From Streptomyces sp. Alt3 (GTDB taxonomy: Bacteria; Actinomycetota; Actinomycetes; Streptomycetales; Streptomycetaceae): DNA of 64,000 bases. Of the stretch, positions 36,623-44,637 are shown piece by piece. The first letter of the stretch is position 1, and every line of letters begins with the position of its first letter. Made by a program: the position numbers and the translations under genes. The notes beneath the pieces were generated by a model. The model saw nothing but the letters and a program-made list of their open reading frames with translations, searched no databases and was not told where the DNA came from. The stretch is from positions 8,060,001 to 8,124,000 of the forward strand of contig NZ_CP120983.1 in the NCBI RefSeq assembly GCF_030719215.1, written 5' to 3'.

Positions 36623-37861
36623 ATGACGGCGGACATCGATTTCGGAGCCTTCTTCGACGCCACACCGAGCCCGTATCTGATACTCGACACGGACTTGACG
36701 ATCGCGTATGTCAACGCGGCCTATCTGCACACCACCCGGCGGACCAGGGACCAGCTGGTCGGGAAGTTCTTCTTCGACGCCCTGCCGGAGAGACCCGATG
36801 GCTCCGACGAGGCAGAACAGAACATGAAGGGATCACTGCACCGGGTCCTGGAGACCGGGGAACCGGACACCCTGGTGCTGCAGAGGTACGACATCCCCGC
36901 ACCCGACCGGCCGGGCGGGTTCGAGGAGCGATGGTGGTCCTCGATCCACACGCCGATCGCCGGAGCCGACGGCACGGTGAAGTGGATCGTTCAACGAGCC
37001 GAGGACGTCACGGATTTCGTCCATTCACGCCGTGCACGCCGGCTCACCGAGGATTTCACCGAGCGGGAGAAGGGCATGGCGGCCGAGCTGTACGCGCGGG
37101 CCGGCGAGCTGTACCGGCTGAACCAGGAACTGCGGTCGGCCCACGCCCGTGAACGGCAGGTGGCCGTCACCCTGCAGGAAGCGATGCTCTCCGTCCCCGA
37201 CCTGGACCGGCACGACGACAACATCGCCGTGCGCTACCGGCCGGCGACCAGATCGCTGAACGTGTGCGGAGACTGGTACGACGTCGTCGACCTGCCACCG
37301 GACCGCTACGCCGCCGCGGTCGGCGACGTCGTGGGCCACGGCCTGCACGCTGCCGCCGTCATGGGCATGCTCCGCAGCGCTCTGAGCGCGGTCATCCGCG
37401 CCATCCCCAGTCCAGCCCAGGCCCTGGAAGTCCTCGGCCTCTACGCCCGTTCCCTGGACGGCGCGACGGCCGCGACCGCTGTCAAGGTGCTCATCGACAC
37501 GCGCAGTGAATTGATCATCTACAGCAGTGCCGGGCACCTGCCGCCGGTCCTACGCCACTCCGACGGGTCCTGCGAACTGCTGGACCAGGCGACCGATCCG
37601 CCGCTCGGTGCCCGTCCCCACCACGTGCCCCGGCCGCAGGCGGGTCTGTCCTACACCCGTGGGGACACTCTCGTGATGTACACCGACGGCCTCATCGAGC
37701 GTCGCGACGAGGACATCGACGTCGGCCTGGCCCGCTTGAGCACAGCCCTCGCCCAGGAGGGCGCTCTCCCCCCTGCCCGGCTGGCCGATGTGCTGCTGGA
37801 CCGTCTCGGCGTCGCGGGGGGCGCCGCGGACGACATCGCCCTCGTCGTCATCCGCCTGTGA
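36623..37861 (+). CDS. PAS-PP2C (SpoIIE-type) serine phosphatase
   Basis: A 412-residue signalling phosphatase. Residues 1-130 are a PAS domain (FFDATPSPYLILDTDLTIAY, WIVQRAEDVTDFV). A helical linker (about 140-185) carries a coiled coil (ELYRLNQELRSAHARERQVA). Residues 190-410 are PP2C_SIG with all metal motifs: CGDWYDVVDLP, VGDVVGHGLHAAAVMGMLRS, VMYTDGLIERR and ADDIALVVI. It should dephosphorylate anti-anti-sigma proteins in response to a PAS signal. GGAGAG lies upstream of the ATG. Unlike the GAF phosphatase at 769 it keeps the canonical GD motif. Confidence 0.9.
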   Translation: MTADIDFGAFFDATPSPYLILDTDLTIAYVNAAYLHTTRRTRDQLVGKFFFDALPERPDGSDEAEQNMKGSLHRVLETGEPDTLVLQRYDIPAPDRPGGFEERWWSSIHTPIAGADGTVKWIVQRAEDVTDFVHSRRARRLTEDFTEREKGMAAELYARAGELYRLNQELRSAHARERQVAVTLQEAMLSVPDLDRHDDNIAVRYRPATRSLNVCGDWYDVVDLPPDRYAAAVGDVVGHGLHAAAVMGMLRSALSAVIRAIPSPAQALEVLGLYARSLDGATAATAVKVLIDTRSELIIYSSAGHLPPVLRHSDGSCELLDQATDPPLGARPHHVPRPQAGLSYTRGDTLVMYTDGLIERRDEDIDVGLARLSTALAQEGALPPARLADVLLDRLGVAGGAADDIALVVIRL

Positions 37862-37994
37862 GCCGGAGCGGCCCTCCCGGCTGCCCGGAGCCGGCCCCGC
37901 CCTGGCGCCGTGGTCAGCACGGCGAACAGGCCGGCCGCGGTGAGGGACTGTATGAGCATGCGCTCGGTCTCACCCGCGCGGCCGGCCCCCTCGG

Positions 37995-38939
37995 TCAACC
38001 CCCAGGACCATTCGCCTCGCGCAGAGCCTCCCAGACATCCGCCAGGGGCCCGACGTGCCTCAGCTTGTCCGGGTTGTTCACCGCCCGGATCGCCTGGATC
38101 CGTCCGCCGAGCACATCGAGTGCCCAGGCACTGAGGACCTGGCCGTCCCGGTCGCGGAAGATCGCGCCCAGCTCGCCGTTCACCAGCTGCGACTCCACGA
38201 CACCGGCCCCCCTGACGACCAGCCGGCCGAACGCCGCGAGCACCCGGACCACGTGCTCGACGCCGACAACGACGGGCTGCACCTGCGGAGCCTTGCCGCC
38301 ACTGTCACCGGTCATCCGGACGTCGGAGGCCAGCAGTTCGGCCAGTGCGTCGACATCGCCGTCCCTGAATGCGGAGAAGAACCTCTCGGCGAGTTCCTCG
38401 CGTTCCTTCCGGTCCGCCTCGAACCGGGGGCGCCCGGACTCCATGTGCCGACGCGCGCGGACCGCGAGCTGATGGCACGCCGCCTCCGACCGCCCCACGG
38501 CCGACGCGATCTCCGAGAAGCCGAAGGCGAACACCTCCCGCAGCACGAATACCGCCCGCTCGAGCGGCGTGAGCCGCTCCAGCAGGAGCAGGGCCGCCAT
38601 CGACAGCGAGTCCGCCAGTTCTGCCGACCGCACCGGATCCCCGTACGGGTCGGTCAGCAGTGGTTCAGGGAGCCACGGGCCGACGTACTCCTCACGCCGT
38701 ACGCGGGCCGAGCGCAGCACGTCGATCGAGATCCGGGTGACCACGGTCGACAGGAACGCCTTGGCCGACCCGGGACGGACGGAGGCGGACTCGTAGCGCA
38801 ACCAGGCCTCCTGGACCGCGTCCTCGGCCTCACCCACACTGCTCAGGATCCGGTAGGCGATCGTGAACAGCGGGGGCCGCAGTTCCTGGAACTCCTCCGG
38901 TTTCGTCACGCCCGCCTTCTTTTGGAACGGGTCCGTCAC
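37995..38939 (-). CDS. ECF41-family sigma factor (SigJ-like) with SnoaL-like C-terminus
   Basis: A 314-residue ECF sigma factor. Region 2 is LRPPLFTIAYRILSSVGEAE followed by DAVQEAWLRY; region 4 is LERAVFVLREVFAFGFSEIA followed by SAVGRSEAACHQLAVRARRH. ECF41 signatures are visible: WLPEPL between the regions, a DSGGK version of DGGGK in the C-terminal SnoaL-like domain, and NPDKL near the end. In this family the C-terminal domain acts as a built-in anti-sigma, so no separate anti-sigma gene is needed. The GTG at 38939 overlaps the stop of the SDR gene (GTGA), so translation is coupled. Confidence 0.9.
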   Translation of the reverse strand: MTDPFQKKAGVTKPEEFQELRPPLFTIAYRILSSVGEAEDAVQEAWLRYESASVRPGSAKAFLSTVVTRISIDVLRSARVRREEYVGPWLPEPLLTDPYGDPVRSAELADSLSMAALLLLERLTPLERAVFVLREVFAFGFSEIASAVGRSEAACHQLAVRARRHMESGRPRFEADRKEREELAERFFSAFRDGDVDALAELLASDVRMTGDSGGKAPQVQPVVVGVEHVVRVLAAFGRLVVRGAGVVESQLVNGELGAIFRDRDGQVLSAWALDVLGGRIQAIRAVNNPDKLRHVGPLADVWEALREANGPGG

Positions 38940-39703
38940 CACGGCACCGGGCCGTTCTCACCGAAGAACCCGGCGGTCGGGCCGTCAGGACCGAGGGTGG
39001 CCAGGCGCACCACGACAGCGGCACCTTGCGCGACGGTGAGAAGGCCCGTGTGGTTGTTGCTGTCGGTGTCGACGTACCCCGGGGCGGCCGCATTGACGAG
39101 AACGCCTTCCTTGCGCAGCTCGTTGGCGTACTGCACGGTCAGCGCGTTGAGTGCGTTCTTGGAGGGCGAGTACGCCGCGGACGGCAACAGCGAGGCGAAG
39201 GGGCCCTCCGGATCGGAGGCGAGTGCGAGCGACGCCGCGTGGCTGCTGACGTTGACCACGCGTGGCGCCGATGAGCGGCGCAGCAGCGGAAGCATGGCGT
39301 TGGTCACCGAGATGACCCCGAAGACGTTGGTCTCGAAGACCGCCCGGACCATGTCCGGATCGACCGCACTGGGGACCTGGTCATGGGCGTCCGCCGGTGA
39401 GATCTGTCCGGAGCCGGTGATGCCCGCGTTGTTGACCAGTACGTCGAGGTACCCGAAGCGCTCGTCGACGTACTCAGCTTCCTTGTGGACACTGTCCGGG
39501 TCGGTGACGTCCAGGCTGACCGCGTGCACGTCACCGCCCGTCGTGCGCAGCGCTGCGGCTGCCTCCTCACCCCGACGCAGATCTCTGGCGCCGAGCAGCA
39601 CCGTCATGCCCAGGGTGGCGAGTTGCCCGGCCACGCCCCGGCCGATGCCCTTGTTCGCCCCGGTGACCAGCGCGACTTTCTGACGCGTGGCTTCCGCGCT
39701 CAT
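38936..39703 (-). CDS. Short-chain dehydrogenase/reductase
   Basis: A 255-residue classical SDR. The cofactor motif is VALVTGANKGIGRGVAGQLA, the structural motif is VNNAGI, the catalytic Ser is in RVVNVSSHAAS, and Tyr/Lys lie in AAYSPSKNALNAL. GAGGAG precedes the ATG. Oxidoreductase genes commonly accompany ECF41 sigma factors and are their targets, and here the two genes overlap by 4 bp. The substrate is unknown; carbonyl reductase-type activity is likely. Confidence 0.92.
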   Translation of the reverse strand: MSAEATRQKVALVTGANKGIGRGVAGQLATLGMTVLLGARDLRRGEEAAAALRTTGGDVHAVSLDVTDPDSVHKEAEYVDERFGYLDVLVNNAGITGSGQISPADAHDQVPSAVDPDMVRAVFETNVFGVISVTNAMLPLLRRSSAPRVVNVSSHAASLALASDPEGPFASLLPSAAYSPSKNALNALTVQYANELRKEGVLVNAAAPGYVDTDSNNHTGLLTVAQGAAVVVRLATLGPDGPTAGFFGENGPVPW

Positions 39704-39795
39704 GAACAGCTCCTCGTTCTCGGGGGCGGCTCTCCTCGGAACCGCCTTCACGACCTGAGACGAGACAGCCCCGCGGTTCATGACATGCGGACGGC

Positions 39796-40323
39796 TCAGT
39801 GGTAGGCGTGGACGACGGCGTGACCCTTGCCCCGTCCGATCATCCACTTGTTCACCGGGGTCGTGACGAAGAAGGCGACGGCGAGGCTGCCCAGAAGCGC
39901 CGACCAGAACAGTCCGTCCGACAGTTGCGCGTCCATCGCGCCGGGGACCAGGGCGATGATGCCGTTGTCGATCAGTTCCATCACGGCGATGGACACGGTG
40001 TCGGCGGCTAGGGCCACCTTGATCGCGGTCTTGAAGTCCAGGCCGGCCCGGCGGACCGCGAACAAGGTGAACGAGTAGCCGAACACGAAAGCGAGCGCGA
40101 TCGCCAGAACCATGGTCGGAACGTTGCCCCACAACAGGGCGGTGCCGACGACCATCCCGAGGATCTCGCCGATCGCGCAGCCCGTCAGGCAGTGCAGTGT
40201 CGCCTTGGCCGCCATGGGCCAGGACGCGCCAGGCGCGTGCCGGCCATGAGGTTCGGCGTCGTGCCGATCGGCCGCGAGATCGCGTGCGGGACCAGCGTGG
40301 TGCGTGCTGTGATCCATGGCCAT
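39796..40323 (-). CDS. DUF4396 membrane protein with His-rich N-terminus (copper-linked)
   Basis: A 175-residue membrane protein. The N-terminus (MAMDHSTHHAGPARDLAADR, then HDAEPHGRHAPG) is rich in His and Met, a metal-binding composition. Four hydrophobic helices follow, with the DUF4396 signature AKATLHCLTGCAIGEILGMV and VALAADTVSIAVMELIDNGI. DUF4396 is often found near copper genes. A CsoR-like box lies about 60 bp upstream. The start is one of ATG 40323, 40326 or 40316; 40323 is best spaced from GGGG. A copper transport or sequestration role is inference. Confidence 0.82.
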   Translation of the reverse strand: MAMDHSTHHAGPARDLAADRHDAEPHGRHAPGASWPMAAKATLHCLTGCAIGEILGMVVGTALLWGNVPTMVLAIALAFVFGYSFTLFAVRRAGLDFKTAIKVALAADTVSIAVMELIDNGIIALVPGAMDAQLSDGLFWSALLGSLAVAFFVTTPVNKWMIGRGKGHAVVHAYH

Positions 40324-40381
40324 CATCCCCACTTCTGTCCAGTGTGGACCCGGATCAGGGCTTCCACCCAGTGAGAACCAT

Positions 40382-40398
40382 ATACCTCCCAGGGGTAT
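40382..40398. promoter_or_regulatory. CsoR-type copper operator
   Basis: ATACCTCCCAGGGGTAT has ATACC/GGTAT inverted ends around a C- and G-rich centre and closely resembles the CsoR consensus ATACCCC...GGGGTAT of Streptomyces. It is upstream of the His-rich DUF4396 gene, which supports copper-responsive expression. Confidence 0.65.
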
Positions 40399-40541
40399 TC
40401 CGGGTGATCGTTTCACCGGGTACGGATCCATCGGCCGGCGTTGCCCACGGCTGGTCCCGGGGCGCGGCAGTCAGCCGGCGCTCACGCAGGTGCCCTTGCG
40501 TAGGCGCCGGGCGAAGCTGCGCATGGGCATCGCCGCATGCT

Positions 40542-40569
40542 CGGCCGACGGCCGACGGCCGACGGCCGA
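40542..40569. repeat. Four tandem copies of CGGCCGA
   Basis: A 7-bp unit repeats four times without change, between the DUF4396 and chaplin genes. It could fold or slip; no role is evident. Confidence 0.7.
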
Positions 40570-40749
40570 CCGTCGAGCGGCAGAGGGAGGACCGCCGCTG
40601 CCCGCCGCCGCTGACCACCCCCTGGAGCCCTCCGTTCAGGCGACAGAAGATGACCGGAGTGGCGCGTCGATGGCTTGGACGGGGCTGAATCCGCATGGTG
40701 AATCGCAGCCGTCGCATCCGAGCGGCGGCACTCGATCTGCGGAGACCTC

Positions 40750-41061
40750 ATGTTCAAGCTGGGAAGTGCGGTGGTCATGACCGTGGCTGCAGGTGCCATG
40801 GTGTTCGCCGGCGCGGGCGCGGCAAGCGCCGACACCGGTGCGGAGGGCCTTGCCTACGGCTCACCCGGAGTGTTGTCCGGCAACGTCGTTCAGATCCCCG
40901 TCCACGTGCCCGTCAACGCCTGTGGCAACTCGCTGAACATCATCGGCCTGCTGAACCCGAGCTTGGGCAACGCCTGCGCCGACGGCCACTTCGACCGCGC
41001 CAACGAGGACGCCAAGGCCAAGCACCACAGCGGCGCAAAGGTCGAGCACCACGGCAAGTAG
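40750..41061 (+). CDS. Short chaplin with basic C-terminal tail
   Basis: A 103-residue secreted surface protein. The signal peptide is residues 1-27 (cut after ASA). One chaplin domain, residues about 34-78, contains GSPGVLSGNVVQIPVHVPVN and ACGNSLNIIGLLNPSLGNAC, with the two conserved Cys residues (58 and 76). Short chaplins self-assemble into amyloid-like fibres that coat aerial hyphae and lower surface tension. Unlike ChpD-H, which end soon after the second Cys, this one has about 25 extra residues rich in Lys, His and Asp (DGHFDRANEDAKAKHHSGAK). GGAGACC precedes the ATG. Confidence 0.92.
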   Translation: MFKLGSAVVMTVAAGAMVFAGAGAASADTGAEGLAYGSPGVLSGNVVQIPVHVPVNACGNSLNIIGLLNPSLGNACADGHFDRANEDAKAKHHSGAKVEHHGK

Positions 41062-41126
41062 GACTGCTGGAAGCGCGCGCAACCGCCGGACTGAGGCGGC
41101 CCGGGTCCGTACAGGGTGTGGTCGCC

Positions 41127-41873
41127 TCAGCCTTGGCTCGGGTCGGGCCGTCGGCTTGCGCCCGCAGGCGTGTGTCCGCACTCCGCGTGTTCCTCCGGCG
41201 ACCGGTCGTCGGCCGACAGCTGTCGGCCGGATGCCCGGTCGCCCGGCTTCCGCGAACCGGACATCCGGAACACCCGCGTCCCGATGAGGACGAGGAGAGC
41301 AAGAGCGGCTGCCGCGAGCACGACCTTGGAGTAGGTGGAGACGTATCCGGAGACCACCTCCCAGCGCTCGCCGAGGAAGAAACCGGCCAGTACGAATGCC
41401 GTGTTCCACAGCGCGCTTCCCAGGGTGGTCAGCGTGAGGAAGACAGGCAGCGCCATGCGCTCGACGCCCGCCGGAATCGAGATCAGGCTGCGGAACACCG
41501 GGATCATCCGGCCGAAGAAGACCGCTTTGGTGCCGTGGCGTTCGAACCACGCCTCCGTCCTCTCGATGTCGGCGACCTTCACGAGCGGGACCTTGGTCGC
41601 AAGGATGACCATCCGGTCGCGCCCCAGGGCCGCGCCGATTCCGTACAGTGCGAGCGCGCCGACGACCGATCCGATGGTCGTCCACACCAGGGCGGCGTAG
41701 AGCCCCATCCCTCCGGCGCTCGCGGTGAAGCCGGCCAGCGGCAGGATCACCTCGCTGGGCAACGGCGGGAAGATGTTCTCCAACGCGATGGCCAGCCCGG
41801 CGCCTGGCGCCCCGAGGGTGCTCATCAGGTCGGTCACCCATCGGGTTGCGCCACTGTCGATCATGAGGGCCAC
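41127..41873 (-). CDS. DedA-family membrane protein
   Basis: A 248-residue membrane protein. DedA (SNARE-associated) motifs are clear: ENIFPPLPSEVILPLAGFTA near the N-terminus, FFGRMIPVFRSLISIPAGVE in the centre and FLGERWEVV. About five hydrophobic segments and a polar tail follow. DedA proteins act in envelope homeostasis and were recently linked to undecaprenyl-phosphate or lipid flipping. The GTG at 41873 and ATG at 41864 are both possible starts; neither has a strong ribosome site. Confidence 0.88.
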   Translation of the reverse strand: MALMIDSGATRWVTDLMSTLGAPGAGLAIALENIFPPLPSEVILPLAGFTASAGGMGLYAALVWTTIGSVVGALALYGIGAALGRDRMVILATKVPLVKVADIERTEAWFERHGTKAVFFGRMIPVFRSLISIPAGVERMALPVFLTLTTLGSALWNTAFVLAGFFLGERWEVVSGYVSTYSKVVLAAAALALLVLIGTRVFRMSGSRKPGDRASGRQLSADDRSPEEHAECGHTPAGASRRPDPSQG

Positions 41874-42071
41874 GCTAGCGATCCGAACCTGAAGCCAGCC
41901 TGAAGTGGCCCGGTCGGCAGCGAAGCCGGCAGCGGGGAGCCGGTTCAGGCCGTCGCCCTCCCCGCGAAGCCTGCTTTACCGCTGCCACCTCTACGCTCCG
42001 GCCCTCCCGGACGGGACGAGTTCCGGCCTTCCCGGGCCGGGGACGAGTCCTGCCCGAGTCTGCGGCCACCG

Positions 42072-43577
42072 TCAGTTCTTGTGCTGGTCCCTTCCCCACG
42101 GATGCCGCATCCGGATCCACACGTCGCGTGCCTGCCGCCCCGCTCGTGTCCTGCTGCGTGCCACGAGCACACGTGCTTGTTCCGGGGTCTCGACCATGGG
42201 CCCGGAACCGCGCAACGGCTTGCCGGCAGTCTCGTGCAGGAAGAAGGAGGAGATGAGTCCGATGACACCGGCGACCATCAGGTAGTAGGCCGGGACCATG
42301 TCGTTGCCGGTCGCCTCGACGAGGGCGGAGGCGACCAGCGGGGTGGTCCCGCCGAACAGCGACACGGAGATGTTGAAGGCGATCGACAGAGCGCCGTAGC
42401 GGATGCGTGTCGGGAACAGGGCCGGAAGCGTCGAGGCGGACGTCCCCGCGAAGCAGACCAGGAGCAGCCCGAGGATTCCGCACCCGATCGCCGGCAGCAG
42501 AATGCCGCCCTCCCGGATGAGCAGGAACGCCGGGATCGCGAACACGATGAGCGCCGCGCTCCCGGCCATGAAGACCGGGCGCCGGCCCCACCGGTCCGAT
42601 GACCTGCCGACCACCGTGATGGTCAGGACCACGAGCAGCATGGTCCCGAGGACCAGGAGCTGCGAACTCGTCTCCGGTTCGCCGAGCGTCCCGGACATGT
42701 AGGTCGGCAGGTAGGAGGTCACCATGTAGTTCGTGACGTTGTAGAGCAGCACCAGCCCCATGCAGATGAGCACCGCCTGCCAGTGCTTGGTGAAGATCTC
42801 CTTGAGCCGTCCCTTGCCGGACTGACGGGCCTGTTCGACCGGGTCGCCCTCGGACAGGGCTTCGGCCTGAGCCTCCTCCTCGCGCTGGAATACGGGGGTC
42901 TCCTCCAGCTTCAGCCGCATGTAGAGACCGATCAGCCCGAGTGGCCCCGCGACGAAGAACGGGATGCGCCATCCCCAGTCCGTCAGCGCCTCCGTACCGA
43001 TCGTCGCGGTCAGCACGGTGACCAGACCGGAACCCAGCGAGTAGCCGACGAAGGTACCGAAGTCCAGCCAGCTGCCGAGGAAGCCCCGGCGCTTGTCCGG
43101 CGCGTACTCAGCGATGTACGTCGTGGCGCCCGCGTACTCGCCGCCTGTGGAGAAACCCTGGACCAGACGGCACACCAGCAGCAACAGAGGAGCGGCGAAG
43201 CCGATCGTGGCGTACGAGGGGAGGAAACCGACCGCGAACGTGCTCGCAGCCATCATGATCATGGTGACCGCGAGCACCTTCTGGCGCCCCACCCGGTCAC
43301 CGAGCGGGCCGAAGACCAACCCGCCGAGCGGGCGTACGAGGAAGGCGGCGGCGAACGTCGCGAACGTCGACACCACCTGCGCGCCCGGCGAACTCGACGG
43401 GAAGAAGACCTTGCCGAGGGTGCCCGCGAGATAGGCGTAGACACCGAAGTCGAACCATTCCATGGTGTTGCCGAGTGCTGCTGCCGTCACCGCGCGGCGA
43501 ACCTTCGGCGGATCGGTGACGGTCACGTCCTCGGCGGCCAGGACCTTCTTGCGACGCCGCAGCAGCGTCCGCACCAT
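42072..43577 (-). CDS. MHS-family (ProP-like) MFS proton symporter
   Basis: A 501-residue 12-helix permease. The metabolite:H+ symporter signatures are LGNTMEWFDFGVYAYLAGTL at the start, GLVFGPLGDRVGRQKVLAVT, VCRLVQGFSTGGEYAGATTY, IAEYAPDKRRGFLGSWLDFG and GRSSDRWGRRPVFM. Such symporters import organic acids, betaine or proline. It lies downstream of oxiA on the same strand but after a palindromic terminator and about 500 bp, so it is probably a separate unit. Uptake of isoprenoid acids from rubber breakdown is possible but unproven. The start is uncertain (43577, or 43642 upstream). Confidence 0.9.
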   Translation of the reverse strand: MVRTLLRRRKKVLAAEDVTVTDPPKVRRAVTAAALGNTMEWFDFGVYAYLAGTLGKVFFPSSSPGAQVVSTFATFAAAFLVRPLGGLVFGPLGDRVGRQKVLAVTMIMMAASTFAVGFLPSYATIGFAAPLLLLVCRLVQGFSTGGEYAGATTYIAEYAPDKRRGFLGSWLDFGTFVGYSLGSGLVTVLTATIGTEALTDWGWRIPFFVAGPLGLIGLYMRLKLEETPVFQREEEAQAEALSEGDPVEQARQSGKGRLKEIFTKHWQAVLICMGLVLLYNVTNYMVTSYLPTYMSGTLGEPETSSQLLVLGTMLLVVLTITVVGRSSDRWGRRPVFMAGSAALIVFAIPAFLLIREGGILLPAIGCGILGLLLVCFAGTSASTLPALFPTRIRYGALSIAFNISVSLFGGTTPLVASALVEATGNDMVPAYYLMVAGVIGLISSFFLHETAGKPLRGSGPMVETPEQARVLVARSRTRAGRQARDVWIRMRHPWGRDQHKN

Positions 43578-44145
43578 CTGGTCCGTCGCCCCTCGGTCAC
43601 CCCGGCGCCGGGGAACGCGCGGCTGTCGTTTCGGTCCCGGCATGGAAGCCCTGCCCTTCGCTTCTGCGCTGATCGGTTTGCCGCGCCGCTCGGCGCCGTC
43701 CTCCTGTCGTCCCTGGCAGGCCCACCTTTCCCGCCCTGTCGTCGGAACGCTGTGTGACTGTGCCGAAGGGGTGAGCCAGGCGACCCGTATGGACGAAGCA
43801 GGAAACCACGGGAGTGCGCCCGCCCGGACATCGTGGTCACCGCTGTCGCCCGGTTGGCTCCCTGGCCGGGGTGCGGGCGGTGGTGTTCCGGGGCGCAGGC
43901 CGGGAGGCCGCCGGCGCGAAGCCCTCGATCGCGTCGACGAGGTCGGCCGGAGCTCCAGGCCGGATCGAGGAGGAGTTGAGGGACTCGGCGCGCTTCGCGG
44001 GCCGCTCCGCACTGCGCCGGGCCTGAAGGGCGGGAACAGGGAGAAACCCAACGTGAGCTCCCGATCCGGATCGGGAGCTCACGCCCGGGGAGGCGAATCC
44101 GTCGGAGCGTCGAAGCGGTCTGCCGCGCACGGCACCCCGACGTCG
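43578..44145. other. Intergenic region between the MFS gene and oxiA
   Basis: These 568 bp have no credible gene. They hold the oxiA terminator palindrome and should contain the promoter of the MFS gene. Confidence 0.5.
44053..44082. terminator. Perfect 30-bp palindrome after oxiA
   Basis: Two 15-base arms (GTGAGCTCCCGATCC and its complement) meet without a loop. It is 64 bp beyond the oxiA stop, a likely terminator of the oxiBA transcript. Confidence 0.7.
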
Positions 44146-44622
44146 TCACATGTTCTCGGCGCCGGCTCTGATGGCTTCACGAATACGGAAGTACGTACCG
44201 CAGCGGCAGATGTTGCGGATGCCGTCGAGGTCGGCGTCGGTCACCTCGCGGCCCTCCTCCGCGGCCCGGCGTACGACCGCGACCGCTGCCATGATCTGAC
44301 CGGGCTGGCAGTAGCCGCACTGGGCGACGTCCTGGTCGAGCCATGCCTGCTGCATCGGGTGCAGGTCCGCGCTCACCGTGTCCGCGAGTCCTTCGATCGT
44401 CGTCACCTCATCGGTCGGTGTCAGCTTTCCGACCGGAATCGCGCACGGGTTCACCGCCCTGCCGTTGAGGTGGCTGGTGCACGCCTTGCACACGTTGATG
44501 CCGCAGCCGTACTTGGGGCCGGTGACACCCAGGATGTCGCGCAGCACCCACAACAGACGCACATCGTCGGCGATGTCCACGGTGACCTGCTCCCCGTTGA
44601 GGCGGAATGTCTGCTCGGGCAC
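44146..44622 (-). CDS. oxiA: OxiA: (2Fe-2S) subunit of a molybdenum hydroxylase
   Basis: A 158-residue iron-sulfur electron-transfer subunit. The plant-type [2Fe-2S] cluster ligands are in GPKYGCGINVCKACTSHLNG and NPCAIPV; the second all-helical [2Fe-2S] domain has CGYCQPGQIM and NICRCGTYFRIREAIR. It is of the isoquinoline 1-oxidoreductase alpha (IorA) type. GTG 44622 follows AAGGATCCCTTC. It lies 15 bp after oxiB in the same transcript. In Streptomyces sp. K30 the oxiAB pair next to lcp is thought to oxidise aldehyde ends of cleaved polyisoprene; the position here supports the same role. Confidence 0.88.
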   Translation of the reverse strand: MPEQTFRLNGEQVTVDIADDVRLLWVLRDILGVTGPKYGCGINVCKACTSHLNGRAVNPCAIPVGKLTPTDEVTTIEGLADTVSADLHPMQQAWLDQDVAQCGYCQPGQIMAAVAVVRRAAEEGREVTDADLDGIRNICRCGTYFRIREAIRAGAENM

Positions 44623-44637
44623 GAAGGGATCCTTACG

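Larger units (their letters stand above)
40324..40749. other. Intergenic region between DUF4396 and chaplin genes
   Basis: These 426 bp carry the copper-type operator for the DUF4396 gene, a short tandem repeat and, presumably, the chaplin promoter. No gene is evident. Confidence 0.6.

Noticed and set aside
40695..41903. A 402-codon plus-strand frame over the chaplin and DedA genes
   Set aside because: It overlaps the chaplin in another frame and is antisense to DedA; no motif or codon support.
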